Assembly: GCA_934129785.1 (NCBI GenBank)
Contig: CAKOWW010000006.1
Coordinates: 33,235-97,234 of the forward strand
Direction: 5' to 3'
DNA: 64,000 nt
From: an uncultured Clostridia bacterium
GTDB taxonomy: Bacteria > Bacillota > Clostridia > TANB77 > CAG-508
Shown here piece by piece: positions 17,364 through 27,100 of this stretch; position 1 is the stretch's first letter; every line of letters starts with the position of its first letter. The translations under genes were made by a program, and so were the position numbers. Under the pieces are notes generated by a model, which was not told the DNA's origin, did no database searches, and saw only the letters and a list, made by a program, of their open reading frames with translations.

Positions 17364-18305
17364 TTGAATCAAATATTAAGTGTCGAAACACCAAAAAAAG
17401 AAAAAAGAAAAAAACAAAAAAATAATGGACCAATAGAAATACAAAAAATAGTAAAATTCTTTTCAATAGTAATAATAATATTTGGGATATGTATGATTGG
17501 AAGTGGCTCATACTCAATGTACAAAGAAACATTAGAAGAAGCAGGAACAGGAACAACTAAACCAACAATATATGTACAAGAAACATCAGGAACAGAAATA
17601 ACACTTCAAGTATCACACAATAAAGCATTAGAAAAGGTAACATACAAATGGAATGATGAAGAAGAAACAGAAATAAATAGTAAGGGCAAAAAACAAGTAA
17701 CACAACAAATTCAAATACCAACAGGAAAAAACACATTAACAGTATATGCTAAAGATGTAAGTGGGCAAGAAACAAGTTACCAAAAACAATATACAATTCA
17801 AGGAGATATAGACATAGAACTAGAAGTGGATGGAGCAAATCTAAAAATAAATGCAACAGGAAAAGAAAAACTATCATATTTAACATATAGATGGGATGAA
17901 GAAGAAGAAACAAAAATAGATATAAATGATACACAAACAGAGCAAACAGTTGAAATACCAAAAGGACAACATAAATTAACAGTTGTAGCAGTAGATGTAA
18001 ATAACAAAACAGAAACAAAAGAACAAGAAGTAAAAGGAGTAACAAAACCAAAGGTAGAAGTAACAACAGACGGAGAGGCAAACTTTGTAATAAAAGCATC
18101 AGATGAAGAAGGTATTAAAAAAGTAGAATTTATAATAAATGAAACAGAAAAAAATGTACTAAATCTAGACCAAGTATATTCAATAGACCAAAGAAAAGAC
18201 TTTGAATACAAATACCCATTACATGATGGAGAAAACAAACTAGAAATAAGAGTATATAACGAAAGCGATGTATGTGAAGTATCAAGAGTAATAGTAAAGA
18301 AATAA
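17364..18305 (+). CDS. Single-pass membrane protein with repeated bacterial Ig-like domains
   Basis: A 313-aa protein. A lysine-rich cytoplasmic N terminus leads into one transmembrane segment (FFSIVIIIFGICMIGSGSYSMYK). About three tandem beta-rich units of roughly 75-80 residues follow outside the membrane, with recurring phrases TYKWNDEEETEI, LTYRWDEEEETKIDIN and IPTGKNTLTVYAKDVSG / IPKGQHKLTVVAVDVNN, typical of Ig-like or cadherin-like folds. I prefer TTG 17364, preceded by GGAAGGTG, over GTG 17340, which has no RBS and lies almost on the promoter. I do not recognise a specific family. It probably acts at the cell surface. Confidence 0.7.
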   Translation: MNQILSVETPKKEKRKKQKNNGPIEIQKIVKFFSIVIIIFGICMIGSGSYSMYKETLEEAGTGTTKPTIYVQETSGTEITLQVSHNKALEKVTYKWNDEEETEINSKGKKQVTQQIQIPTGKNTLTVYAKDVSGQETSYQKQYTIQGDIDIELEVDGANLKINATGKEKLSYLTYRWDEEEETKIDINDTQTEQTVEIPKGQHKLTVVAVDVNNKTETKEQEVKGVTKPKVEVTTDGEANFVIKASDEEGIKKVEFIINETEKNVLNLDQVYSIDQRKDFEYKYPLHDGENKLEIRVYNESDVCEVSRVIVKK

Positions 18306-18313
18306 GCAAATAC

Positions 18314-18348
18314 CTCCTACAAGCTATATTGTAGGAGATATTTATTTG
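18314..18348 (+). terminator. Terminator after the Ig-like protein gene
   Basis: A perfect 9-bp stem (CTCCTACAA / TTGTAGGAG) with a 6-base loop followed by ATATTTATTT. Confidence 0.7.
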
Positions 18349-18361
18349 AAAAGGGGAAAAC

Positions 18362-19168
18362 ATGAAAGAGCAATTATTTAATATATTAACATATTTTGTT
18401 ATATATTCTTTCCTAGGATGGGTTATGGAATCTATAGTTAGGTCAATAGCAGAAAAAAAATTAATAAACACAGGATTTTTAGTAGGACCAATGTGCCCAA
18501 TATACGGAATAGGAGCAATGATAATGCTCTTATTTCTAGATGGATTTGAAAACAATATACTACTTTTATTTATAGTTTCCATAGTAGTATTAACAATATG
18601 GGAATACTTAGTAGGTGTATTGCTAGAGACAATATTCAAAACAAAATATTGGGATTATTCAGATCAAAAATTTAATTTTCAAGGAAGAGTATGTTTAGCA
18701 AATTCCATATGTTGGGGAATACTAGGAGTACTGTTCGTAAGAGGAATACATCCAGCCATAATTAAGCTGTTAGAAAAAGTGAATATACATATTTTACATT
18801 ATGCAATATTCATAATAGCAATAGTAGCAATAGTAGACATGATAGTAAGTGTTATAAAAGTAAAAAATATAAAAGTAACATTGGAAAAAATAGAAGAACT
18901 AAATAAAGAAATAAAAGAAAAATTAAAAGAAGTTAAAAAATTAACAAAAGAAACTGAAGAAGCAAGCAAAAAATTAGAAAAAGGAAAAAATTCTGAAAAT
19001 GTTAAAGCAATAGTAGAAAGCTTGAAAAAGAAAAGAAACAGAATAATAAGAAGACTATATAGAAATGTATATAGACTAAAAAAAGCATTCCCAGCAATTA
19101 ACACAAAAGAAATAACAGAAGTGTTAAATCAAAAACTAGATGAAATAAAAAATAAAAGAAATAAGTAA
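18362..19168 (+). CDS. CmpB-type membrane protein (putative ABC-transporter type IV family) with coiled-coil tail
   Basis: A 268-aa membrane protein. Residues 1-155 hold about four to five hydrophobic helices with the family phrases FLGWVMESIVRSI, GFLVGPMCPIYGIGA, WEYLVGVLLETIFKTKYWDYS and FQGRVCLANSICWGILG of PF06541. From about residue 165 it turns into a long lysine/glutamate coiled coil followed by a basic stretch (KKKRNRIIRRLYRN). Despite the family's name, transport activity is not established. RBS AAAGGGGAAA; it is 14 bp upstream of the GGDEF gene and probably co-transcribed with it. Confidence 0.75.
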   Translation: MKEQLFNILTYFVIYSFLGWVMESIVRSIAEKKLINTGFLVGPMCPIYGIGAMIMLLFLDGFENNILLLFIVSIVVLTIWEYLVGVLLETIFKTKYWDYSDQKFNFQGRVCLANSICWGILGVLFVRGIHPAIIKLLEKVNIHILHYAIFIIAIVAIVDMIVSVIKVKNIKVTLEKIEELNKEIKEKLKEVKKLTKETEEASKKLEKGKNSENVKAIVESLKKKRNRIIRRLYRNVYRLKKAFPAINTKEITEVLNQKLDEIKNKRNK

Positions 19169-19182
19169 TAAAGGAGCAAAAC

Positions 19183-20106
19183 ATGGTACAAGAAATATAT
19201 ATTATAGATGATGATGACTCTTCAATAGTAATATTTAGAGAATTATTTAGAAATGATCCAGAATTTAAATTTATAAGTGTAAAAACAGAACAAATAGATG
19301 TAGCACTAAAAAATATTCCATCATTAATAGTAATAAATGAAGATGCTATAGATAGAGATGTTGTTGAATTATGCAGAAAAATAAGAAAAGATGAAGATAA
19401 CACAATAACACCAGTTATAATAGTATCATCAAAAGGAAGCAAAGAACATCGAATGAGAATTTTGCAAGAATCAGTGGAATACTTTATAAAAAAGCCAGTA
19501 GATGAAGAGTATCTATATTATACAGTCAAAAACCTAAACAGGTTGCTTGCAAGTAATAGAACTGTAAGTCCATTAACAGGCTTACCAGGAAATGTACAAA
19601 TACATGCAGAACTAAAGAAAAGAATAGCAAGACAGGAGCCATTTTCAGTATTATATTTAGACTTGGATAACTTCAAAGCATATAATGATGTATATGGATT
19701 TTTAAAAGGTGATGAAATAATAGAATTTACAGCAGAAACAATAGTAAATTCAGTACATAGTGATAAAATAGAAAATACATTTGTTGGACACATAGGTGGA
19801 GATGATTTTGTAGCAATTGTACCAGGAACAAGTTGTGAAAAATTGTGCCAAAATGTAATATCAGAGTTTGATAATAATGTTCAAAAATTCTTTACAGAAG
19901 ATGATTTAGAAAAAGGATATATAGAAGTTGCAAATAGAAGAGGAATAATAGAACAATTTCCATTAACATCAATATCAATAGGTGTTGTTGTATCAGATGT
20001 TGGTAGATTTCATAATATCTTAGAAATTGGTGAAGTTGGAGCACAAGTAAAACATGCTGCTAAATCCGTAATGGGAAGCAGTTATGCAATAGATAAAAGA
20101 AAATAG
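19183..20106 (+). CDS. Receiver-like plus GGDEF domain protein (probable diguanylate cyclase)
   Basis: A 307-aa cytoplasmic protein. Residues 1-120 form a response-regulator-like domain (YIIDDDDSSIVIFREL, the switch strand VIIVSSKG, the KKPVD lysine), but the usual phospho-acceptor aspartate strand reads LIVINEDAIDRD, so phosphorylation is uncertain. Residues 130-305 are a GGDEF domain with the linker LTGLPGN, YLDLDNFKAYNDVYGFLKGD and the active-site variant GGDDF, which keeps the catalytic acidic residues. It would make cyclic di-GMP. RBS AAAGGAGCAAA. A terminator follows directly. Confidence 0.82.
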   Translation: MVQEIYIIDDDDSSIVIFRELFRNDPEFKFISVKTEQIDVALKNIPSLIVINEDAIDRDVVELCRKIRKDEDNTITPVIIVSSKGSKEHRMRILQESVEYFIKKPVDEEYLYYTVKNLNRLLASNRTVSPLTGLPGNVQIHAELKKRIARQEPFSVLYLDLDNFKAYNDVYGFLKGDEIIEFTAETIVNSVHSDKIENTFVGHIGGDDFVAIVPGTSCEKLCQNVISEFDNNVQKFFTEDDLEKGYIEVANRRGIIEQFPLTSISIGVVVSDVGRFHNILEIGEVGAQVKHAAKSVMGSSYAIDKRK

Positions 20107-20109
20107 AAA

Positions 20110-20135
20110 AAGAACTTGAAAAAGTTCTTTTTTTT
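20110..20135 (+). terminator. Terminator of the GGDEF gene
   Basis: An 8-bp stem (AAGAACTT / AAGTTCTT) with a GAAA loop and eight Us. The U-run leads into the first 61-bp direct repeat. Confidence 0.8.
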
Positions 20136-20190
20136 CGTCAAAATATACTCATTAAAATATGAATAAAGAACAAACAAGGTCAATATACTA
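20130..20190 (+). repeat. 61-bp direct repeat, copy 1
   Basis: Identical to 22284-22344 over 61 bp (begins TTTTTTCGTCAAAATATACT, ends GGTCAATATACTA). The two copies bracket a 2.1-kb cassette of small genes. Confidence 0.85.
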
Positions 20191-20345
20191 AAGTTGCAAA
20201 TGTAAAAGTTTTTAACTTTTTATGATTTTGATTGATAGAATAAAAGTAAAGTGATAAAATGTAGAAAATAAAAGAAAAAAATTTAAGAATAAACAATAAA
20301 AGAGAAACATAAAAATTGACAAAACAAATTATACAAGGAGGTATT

Positions 20346-20879
20346 ATGTATAATCGAATTTCTATTGTAGGTGGTTCTGGAAGTGGTAAAAGTACATTAT
20401 GTAATATTTTATCAAAAGAGTTAAATCTCCCAGCAATACATTTAGATGCCATTAATTATGAACCTAATTGGGTTGAAATAGATAAAGTAGAAAGAGATAA
20501 AATAATATCTACTAAGTCGTCAAGAGATAAATGGATTATAGATGGTAATTATAATAAGACTCTTAAGGAACGCTTTAAAAAAGCAGATTTAATAATATGG
20601 CTAGATTACTCAACATTTACGCAATTAAAAGGAGTTTTAAAAAGATATTTTAAAACACGCAATAAAGAAAGACCAGAGATACCAGGATGTAAAGAAAAAT
20701 TAGAATTTAAATTTATAAAATATGTTCTTACTTATAATAAAAAGAAAAGACATATAATTAAAGAGTATTTAATGGATATACCGAAAGAAAAAGTATTAAT
20801 TTTTAATAAACAAAAAGATTTAAATAAATGGCTTAAGAAATTTACAGGTAACAACAATATTTTAGATAATTTAAAATAA
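20346..20879 (+). CDS. P-loop nucleotide kinase (DNA topology modulation / FlaR-like)
   Basis: A 177-aa adenylate-kinase-like protein with Walker A GGSGSGKST about ten residues in, LPAIHLDAINYEPNW, a Walker-B-like strand LIIWLDYS and the arginine-rich lid region RYFKTRNKERPE. This matches the small AAA_17/FlaR topology modulation family. I start at ATG 20346, after AAGGAGG, rather than at 20316. Substrate unknown. It is first in the cassette between the 61-bp repeats. Confidence 0.75.
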   Translation: MYNRISIVGGSGSGKSTLCNILSKELNLPAIHLDAINYEPNWVEIDKVERDKIISTKSSRDKWIIDGNYNKTLKERFKKADLIIWLDYSTFTQLKGVLKRYFKTRNKERPEIPGCKEKLEFKFIKYVLTYNKKKRHIIKEYLMDIPKEKVLIFNKQKDLNKWLKKFTGNNNILDNLK

Positions 20880-20906
20880 ATATAAAAATAAGGAAGTAAT
20901 AAAAAT

Positions 20907-21461
20907 ATGGAATTAGTAGATATTGTAGATGAAAATAATAAATTAACTGGACAGGTGGAAGATAGATGGGTGGCATATAATAAAGGATTATGGAGAAGGA
21001 CAGTTTCTTGTTGGATAATTAATGAAAAAGGAGAAATACTTTTACAAAAAAGAACAGCAAATAAATTAAAAAATCCAAATAAATGGGCAAAAACTGGAGG
21101 ACAAGTTGACAGTGGAGAAACAGTTGAAGAAGCTATATTTCGAGAAGTAAAAGAAGAATTAGGAATTGAAATTCCAAAAGAACAAATTAAAGTTGTGGAT
21201 ATTTATAAAAGTAATGATAAAAACAAACGATTTGGATATAATTTTATCTTTGTAGTTAATTGTAAAATAAAAGATTACATATTGCAAAAAGAAGAAGTAG
21301 CAGAAGTTAAGTATGTTACAATTGAAGATATGGAATTAATCAAAAAAGAGAATGATTCTAATTATAATTTTTGTAATTGGGAGGATGAGGATTTTTATAG
21401 GGAAATAAAATTATTAAAAAATAAAAGAAAACAAATTTTAGGTGGCAAAAATGAAGATTAA
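20907..21461 (+). CDS. NUDIX hydrolase
   Basis: A 184-aa NUDIX enzyme hydrolysing a nucleoside-diphosphate-linked or related substrate. The Nudix box is complete (GGQVDSGETVEEAIFREVKEELGIE split over about residues 69-93). The N-terminal part (LVDIVDENNKLTGQVEDRWV, CWIINEKGEILLQKRT) resembles the IPP-isomerase-like NUDIX group, but isomerase residues are not confirmed. RBS AAGGAAG before ATG 20907. It lies 27 bp after the kinase gene and 51 bp before the next kinase. Confidence 0.85.
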   Translation: MELVDIVDENNKLTGQVEDRWVAYNKGLWRRTVSCWIINEKGEILLQKRTANKLKNPNKWAKTGGQVDSGETVEEAIFREVKEELGIEIPKEQIKVVDIYKSNDKNKRFGYNFIFVVNCKIKDYILQKEEVAEVKYVTIEDMELIKKENDSNYNFCNWEDEDFYREIKLLKNKRKQILGGKNED

Positions 21462-21512
21462 AATTTATATTTTACAAAGGAATAATAAAAATTTTCTATG
21501 GAAAGGAATAGT

Positions 21513-22073
21513 ATGAAATTTATAATAATAACTGGACCACAGGCAGTGGGAAAAATGACAGTTGGACAAGAATTAGTAAAAATTACAAATTTAAAATTAT
21601 TACACAATCATATGACAATAGAAGTATTAACAAAAATATTTGATTATAGCAGAGATTCATTTAGAAAATTAAATGAAGAATTTAGAATAAAAATATTTGA
21701 AGAATTTGCAAAAAGTGATGAAGAAGGAATAATATTTACAACAACCTGGGACTTTGATGATGAAGAAGAATGGGCTAGAATATATAAATATATACAAATA
21801 TTTAAAGATAATAATGCACAGATTTATATTGTTGAGCTAGAGACAAACTTAGAAGAAAGATTAAAAAGAAATAAAATGGAAAATAGACTTTTAAATAAAC
21901 CATCAAAGAGAAATCTAGAATGGAGCGAAAAAGATTTATTAAAATCAGTAGAAAAATATAGATTTAATTCAAAAGAAAATGAAATAAAGGAGGAGAATTA
22001 CCTAAGAATTGACAATACAAATTTAAATGCTAATGTTGTAGCTGAAATGATAAAGAATAGGTTTAAATTATAA
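21513..22073 (+). CDS. P-loop kinase (AAA_33-type, shikimate-kinase-like)
   Basis: A 186-aa P-loop protein with the N-terminal strand FIIITGPQAVGKMTVGQEL (a GxxxxGKM variant of Walker A) and a second strand IYIVELETNLEERLKRN. The substrate-side segment HNHMTIEVLTKIF and the lid-like RNKMENRLLNKPSKR follow the fold of small-molecule kinases. ATG 21513 is preceded by GGAAAGGAATAGT; an upstream ATG at 21498 is possible. Substrate unknown. Third gene of the repeat-flanked cassette. Confidence 0.7.
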   Translation: MKFIIITGPQAVGKMTVGQELVKITNLKLLHNHMTIEVLTKIFDYSRDSFRKLNEEFRIKIFEEFAKSDEEGIIFTTTWDFDDEEEWARIYKYIQIFKDNNAQIYIVELETNLEERLKRNKMENRLLNKPSKRNLEWSEKDLLKSVEKYRFNSKENEIKEENYLRIDNTNLNANVVAEMIKNRFKL

Positions 22074-22140
22074 TGAAATTTAAAGGCTTAGTACAAAGTT
22101 ACTGGGTCTTTTTTAGTTAGAGGAGATGATGTGAAATAAA

Positions 22141-22320
22141 ATGAATAAATTAGATTTAAGAGGGGTATGGATTCCAACAGAAATACTATTAGATACTAAT
22201 AGATTATTAAGTATATTAGGCGAAAAATATAATAAAAATATGTTTGGTATACATGTATATGTTTTAGGGGAACATGGCTCAACTTTTTTCGTCAAAATAT
22301 ACTCATTAAAATATGAATAA
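22141..22320 (+). pseudogene. Chimeric fragment containing a lactate/malate-dehydrogenase-like piece
   Basis: A 59-codon open frame. Residues about 15-51 (ILLDTNRLLSILGEK and GIHVYVLGEHGSTFFV) closely resemble the LDH segment with VLDTARLRYLLGE and VHAYVLGEHGDSEF, including the catalytic-histidine region GEHG. The first 14 residues do not fit LDH, and the frame then runs into the second 61-bp repeat. I read it as a recombination remnant at the cassette end. Confidence 0.6.
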
Positions 22321-22344
22321 AGAACAAACAAGGTCAATATACTA
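22284..22344 (+). repeat. 61-bp direct repeat, copy 2
   Basis: Identical to 20130-20190. It cuts off the LDH-like fragment and leads into the leader of the amidase gene. In copy 1 the same sequence forms the U-tail after the GGDEF terminator. Confidence 0.85.
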
Positions 22345-22376
22345 TAGTATAAAAATAAACAAGAGGAGTTATAATT

Positions 22377-23109
22377 ATGATGATTATAGACAAAAAAAGA
22401 ATAAAAATTATACTAGGTTGTATATTGATAGCATTATTTTCTTTCACATTTCAAGTGGCAAATCAGAAAGAAAGCACAAATAAAATTCAGGAACAAACAG
22501 CGCAAACAACATCAACACCTGTATCAGGCAAAACTGTTGTACTTGATGCAGGACATGGAATACCAGATGAACGGTGCGCAAAGTTCAAATGGAACAACAG
22601 AAGCAGAAACAAACTTAAAAATCACACTAAAAATTCAAAATTTGCTAGAACAAAGTGGATGCAAAGTAATATTAACTCGTTCAGATGAAAATGCAATATA
22701 TGATTTAGATGCAACAACATTAAAGCAAAAGAAAATATCAGACATACATAATAGAGTAAAAATAGGAAATGAAAGTTCAGCTGATATATTTGTATCAATA
22801 CACTTAAACAAGATTCCACAAAGTCAATACTCAGGATGGCAATGTTTTTACAAAGATGGAAATGAAAATAGCAATAAGTTAGCAAAAAATATACAAGAAA
22901 ATTTAAATAAATCTATGCAAAAAGAAAATAAAAGAGTGCCTATGAAATTGGATAATGTCTATATTGTAAAACATGTAGAAATTCCAATATCAATAGTTGA
23001 ATGTGGATTTTTATCAAATCCAGAGGAAGAAAAAAATTTGCTAGAGGATAGCTATCAAAATCGCTTAGCATGGGGAATTTATAATGGAATAATAAATTAT
23101 TTCTATTAA
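22377..23109 (+). CDS. cwlD: N-acetylmuramoyl-L-alanine amidase, CwlD-like, with +1 shift at in-frame CGG
   Basis: Exported Amidase_3 cell-wall hydrolase; CwlD-type enzymes make muramic-delta-lactam in spore cortex. After an N-terminal signal anchor (IILGCILIALFSFTFQVANQ) the domain starts VVLDAGHGIPDE, then codon 66 is CGG (22572-22574). Skipping C22572 gives GAQSSNGTTEAETNLKI, restoring the zinc-ligand pair H...E. The rest follows in that frame: VSIHLNKIPQSQYSGWQCFY with the third ligand, and ISIVECGFLSNPEEEK with the catalytic Glu. The product is 243 aa (22377-22571 plus 22573-23109), normal for CwlD. Unshifted, it would end after about 103 residues without the active site. Confidence 0.87.
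22572..22574 (+). other. CGG +1 frameshift site 4 (cwlD)
   Basis: The in-frame context is GAA CGG T. Skipping C22572 gives GAA GGT GCG, the conserved Gly-Ala after the GHG motif. Confidence 0.87.
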
Positions 23110-23180
23110 AAACATAAAATTATTAATTAACAAATAAAAAAGAAAAAATCTGAAAAAATCATGTTATCAATAAAAAAATG

Positions 23181-23208
23181 TTGCATTTGTCTTATTTAGT
23201 GTTATAAT
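23181..23208 (+). promoter_or_regulatory. Promoter of the exported protein gene
   Basis: TTGCAT at 23181-23186, 16-bp spacer, TATAAT at 23203-23208. Confidence 0.55.
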
Positions 23209-23241
23209 ATAAATGTAGAATATAAATAAAGGAGAAAAAAT

Positions 23242-24084
23242 ATGGGAAATAAAAAAAGCAGATATACATGGCGTAATTTAAGAAAAGGAAGAGTTCTTGC
23301 GTTATTAGCAGCAATTGGAATAACAGGAGGAGGAGTAAAAGCCTTGGCATCAGCTGTCAATACAGGAAATGAAAAGGCTGTAAATATAGAAGAAATAAGT
23401 AATGATAAATCAATGTTAAAATCATTGGGAATTAGTAAAGAAACAGCAGAACGTATTAATAGTATCAATGAAAAATTAGAACAAGGTATTGATAGAGAAG
23501 AAATGAAAGATTTCGTTAAAGAAATCCATGAGGTTCAATTTGATGTAATAAAAGAAAAAATAGCTAAAGCATTAAATGTTGATAAAGAAAGCATTACTCT
23601 TGACTATTCAGCAGATACAAATGCTAATGAAACACAATGTGTTATAGTAGATGGAACGAGATACAATAATAAAGAAAACACATCAGGACGTGAATCTATA
23701 GATGGAGAAATTGGTGATTTTATAGTAGATGTAGTTAACTGCAACAGGCTAATAGAAAAAGTTGAAGGAAAAATATATATAAAAGGAACTGCGATTAAAA
23801 AATGTGAGGAATTTATGAAAAATGTTAATGATTTCGCATTTAACAATGAAATCGTAGTAGACGATATGGGAAATATATCAACAAAAAAAATAAAAAACGA
23901 AAAAAGTATATCAACAGAAGAAGCACAATTAGTAGGTAATACAGTTCAACCTAAAGTTACAGATAGAGAAAAATTTAAAGTTTCAATAAGCGAAAAACCA
24001 AACAAGGAAATTAAAGATAGTGATGTTAAACAAACGGGCAATATAGATATTGATGATAAAACATTATATGATGAAGAAAGATAA
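23242..24084 (+). CDS. Exported protein of unknown function
   Basis: A 280-aa protein with a basic N terminus (RYTWRNLRKGR) and a signal-like hydrophobic run (VLALLAAIGITGGGVKALASA) ending at a plausible signal peptidase site. The rest is hydrophilic: a short helical region (ISKETAERINSINEKLE) and a mixed middle domain with CVIVDGTRYNN. The charged tail contains several KxSxxE/D stretches. No family recognised. RBS AAAGGAGAAAA. It stands alone between its own promoter and a strong terminator. Confidence 0.7.
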   Translation: MGNKKSRYTWRNLRKGRVLALLAAIGITGGGVKALASAVNTGNEKAVNIEEISNDKSMLKSLGISKETAERINSINEKLEQGIDREEMKDFVKEIHEVQFDVIKEKIAKALNVDKESITLDYSADTNANETQCVIVDGTRYNNKENTSGRESIDGEIGDFIVDVVNCNRLIEKVEGKIYIKGTAIKKCEEFMKNVNDFAFNNEIVVDDMGNISTKKIKNEKSISTEEAQLVGNTVQPKVTDREKFKVSISEKPNKEIKDSDVKQTGNIDIDDKTLYDEER

Positions 24085-24104
24085 AAATAACAATGTATAA
24101 AAAG

Positions 24105-24159
24105 CCACTCTTTGCAAATAATATCAGTAAAAGATATTTGCAAGGAGTGGAATTTTTTT
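24105..24159 (+). terminator. Long hairpin (terminator) overlapping the RBS of the glucan synthase gene
   Basis: A stem of about 16 bp (CCACTCTTTGCAAATA / TATTTGCAAGGAGTGG, one bulge) is followed by AATTTTTTT. The 3' arm contains AAGGAG, the only candidate RBS for the TTG start at 24158, and the U-run ends in that start codon. The hairpin therefore both ends the upstream transcript and can hide the ribosome binding site. Confidence 0.7.
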
Positions 24160-27100
24160 GAAAACAAATAAAATATTAAAAATAAATGGAGCCAGACTAG
24201 ATCAAAACCAACTAGAAAATCATCTAAAAAAAATAGCATCAAACCATAACCTAACAAACAAAGCACAAAAAGACACATATCCAATACCACACATGTTAGA
24301 AAGCTATCAAACAATTCAAGAAGTATACAATCTTTTAAATGAACATCTTAAATTAGGAATTAGTATACATCCAGCAGGAGAATGGTTATTAGACAATTTT
24401 TATATAATAGAAGAAACAGTAAAACAACTAGAAAAAGAATTAACACTATCAAAATATACAAACTTTTTAGGAATAGCAAATGGGCAATATAAAGGATTTG
24501 CTCGTATATATGTTCTAGCATCTGAAATTGTAGCATATACGGATAACAAAATAGAACAAAAAGCGCTAGAAAACTATTTAGCAAGTTATCAAACCAAAAA
24601 AACATTAAGCATGGAAGAAATATGGAATATTGGAATTTTTTTGGAAATTGCAATAATAGAAAATGTAAGAGAAATATGTGAAAAAATATATAGAGCACAA
24701 ATACAAAAATACAAAGCAGAAAACATAGTTGAAAGATTAGTTGAAAACAAGCCAAAATCAGAATTAACATTTAAGAACAGTCAAATTAGAAAAGTAAGAA
24801 AAGATATATTAGAAGATATGGAATATCCATTTATAGAATATATGTCATATATTTTAAAACGATATGGAAAAAAAGGATATAGTTATTTGAAAGTATTAGA
24901 AGAAACCGTTGAGCTAAAAGGCACAACAGTTTCTGATGTAATAAAAAAAGAACATTTTGACATAGCTGTTAGAAAAGTATCAATAGGAAACAGTATAACA
25001 AGTATAAAAAAGATACAAAGAATTAACTTCCTAGATATTTTTGAAAAAGTAAATGGAGTAGAAGAACTGCTAAAACAAGATCCAAGTGAAATATATGAGA
25101 AAATGGACAACAAAACAAAGGAGTATTATAGAAATAGAATAAAAGAAATATCTAAAAAAACAAAAATATCGGAATTATATATAACAAGAAAAATACTAGA
25201 ATTAGCACAACAAAATCCTAAGAGTATAAAAAAATCACACATAGGATATTATTTAATAGATGATGGAACAGAGGAGCTATACAAAACATTAAATTACAAA
25301 GCAAGAAAAAATAAAAAAACAGAAATCAAAACAAAAACATACATTGCAATTATCGTAATTTTTACACTAATAATTTCAACAGTGATTACATCTACATTAA
25401 AATTACCAAATAATTATATAAAAATAATATCATTCATTCTTTTTATAATTCCATCATCAGAATTAACAATTCAAATAGTACAATATATTTTAAGTAAAAT
25501 TGTAAAACCAAAAATAATTCCTAAATTAGATTTATATAGTGGAATAGAAGCACAATATCAAACAATGGTAGTAATTCCAACAATAGTAAAGTCAAAAGAA
25601 AAAGTAAAAGAATTATTTGAAAAATTAGAAGTATACTATTTAGCAAATAAATCTGAAAACTTGTATTTTACACTATTAGGAGACTGTAGTGAAAGCAGTC
25701 ATAAAGAAGAAGATTATGATATAGAAGTTATTCAAGAGGGAAAAAATCAAGTTCAAAAATTAAACGAAAAATATGGAAATATATTTAACTTTTTATATAG
25801 AGAAAGAGAATATAACCCCAAAGAAGGAACTTATTTAGGTTGGGAAAGAAAAAGAGGGATGCTAAATCAACTAAATGAATACCTTTTAGGAAATATAAAA
25901 AATCCATTTAGAGCAAATACCATAGAAGAAAACAGCAAACAAAAAGAAAAAATGAAAAATACAAAATATATAATAACATTAGATGCAGATACAGACTTGA
26001 TTTTAGACTCTGCATTTGAATTGGTTGGTGCAATGGCACATATATTAAATAAACCCAAAATAGAAGGAAAAATAGTTGTAGATGGATATGGAATAATGCA
26101 ACCAAGAGTAGGAGTTAATTTAGATGTTAGCTACAAAAATCTTTTTACAAAAATCTTCGCAGGAGCAGGTGGAATAGACTCATACACAAATGCAATATCT
26201 GATATATATCAAGACAATTTCAAAGAAGGAATTTTTACAGGAAAAGGAATATATGATTTAAAAGTATTTTCAGAGGTTATGCAAGGAGCAATACCGGAAA
26301 ATACAGTTCTTAGTCATGACTTATTGGAGGGATCATACTTAAGGTGTGGTCTAGTTTCAGATATTATGCTTATGGATGGATATCCAAGCAAATACAACAG
26401 TTTTATGAATAGATTAGCAAGATGGACTCGTGGAGACTGGCAAATAATTAATTGGCTTGGAAAAAATAGTCCATTAAATTTACTATCTAAATATAAAATA
26501 TTTGATAATTTACGAAGAAGTTTATTAGAAATAAGCATAATAGTGGCAATTATTTTTGCAAATATAATCAAAATCACATATGCTAAGAGCGTAAGTAAAA
26601 CAATATTTATACTATTAGCTATTCTGATTTTGCCATTTTTATTAGAAATATTTAATATGATAATCTTTAAAAAAGAAGGAGAAGAAAAACAGAAAACATT
26701 TACACCCAAAATATCAGGATTTAAAGGGAGTATTTTAAGAGCATTAATAATACTTGGAACTATGCCATATAAAGCATATGTACTAGCAAAATCAATAATA
26801 AAAACAATATATAGAAAACATATTTCGAAAAAACATTTATTAGAATGGATGACATCAGAAGAAGCGGAAAAACAAGCAAAAACAAGTGTTATATCATATT
26901 ATAATCAAATGGCAGTAAATGTACTTGCAGGAATTTGTACAATAAGTATAGGACTATTAGAAAAAAGTATTTTCGCAGTTATGCTAGGAGCATACTTTAT
27001 GGCAATTCCATTTATAATGTATTATGTAAGTAAAGAAAAAGAAAAAATAGAACCGGTACAAAAATTAGATAAGCAAGAACAAGAATATATAAAAGAAATA

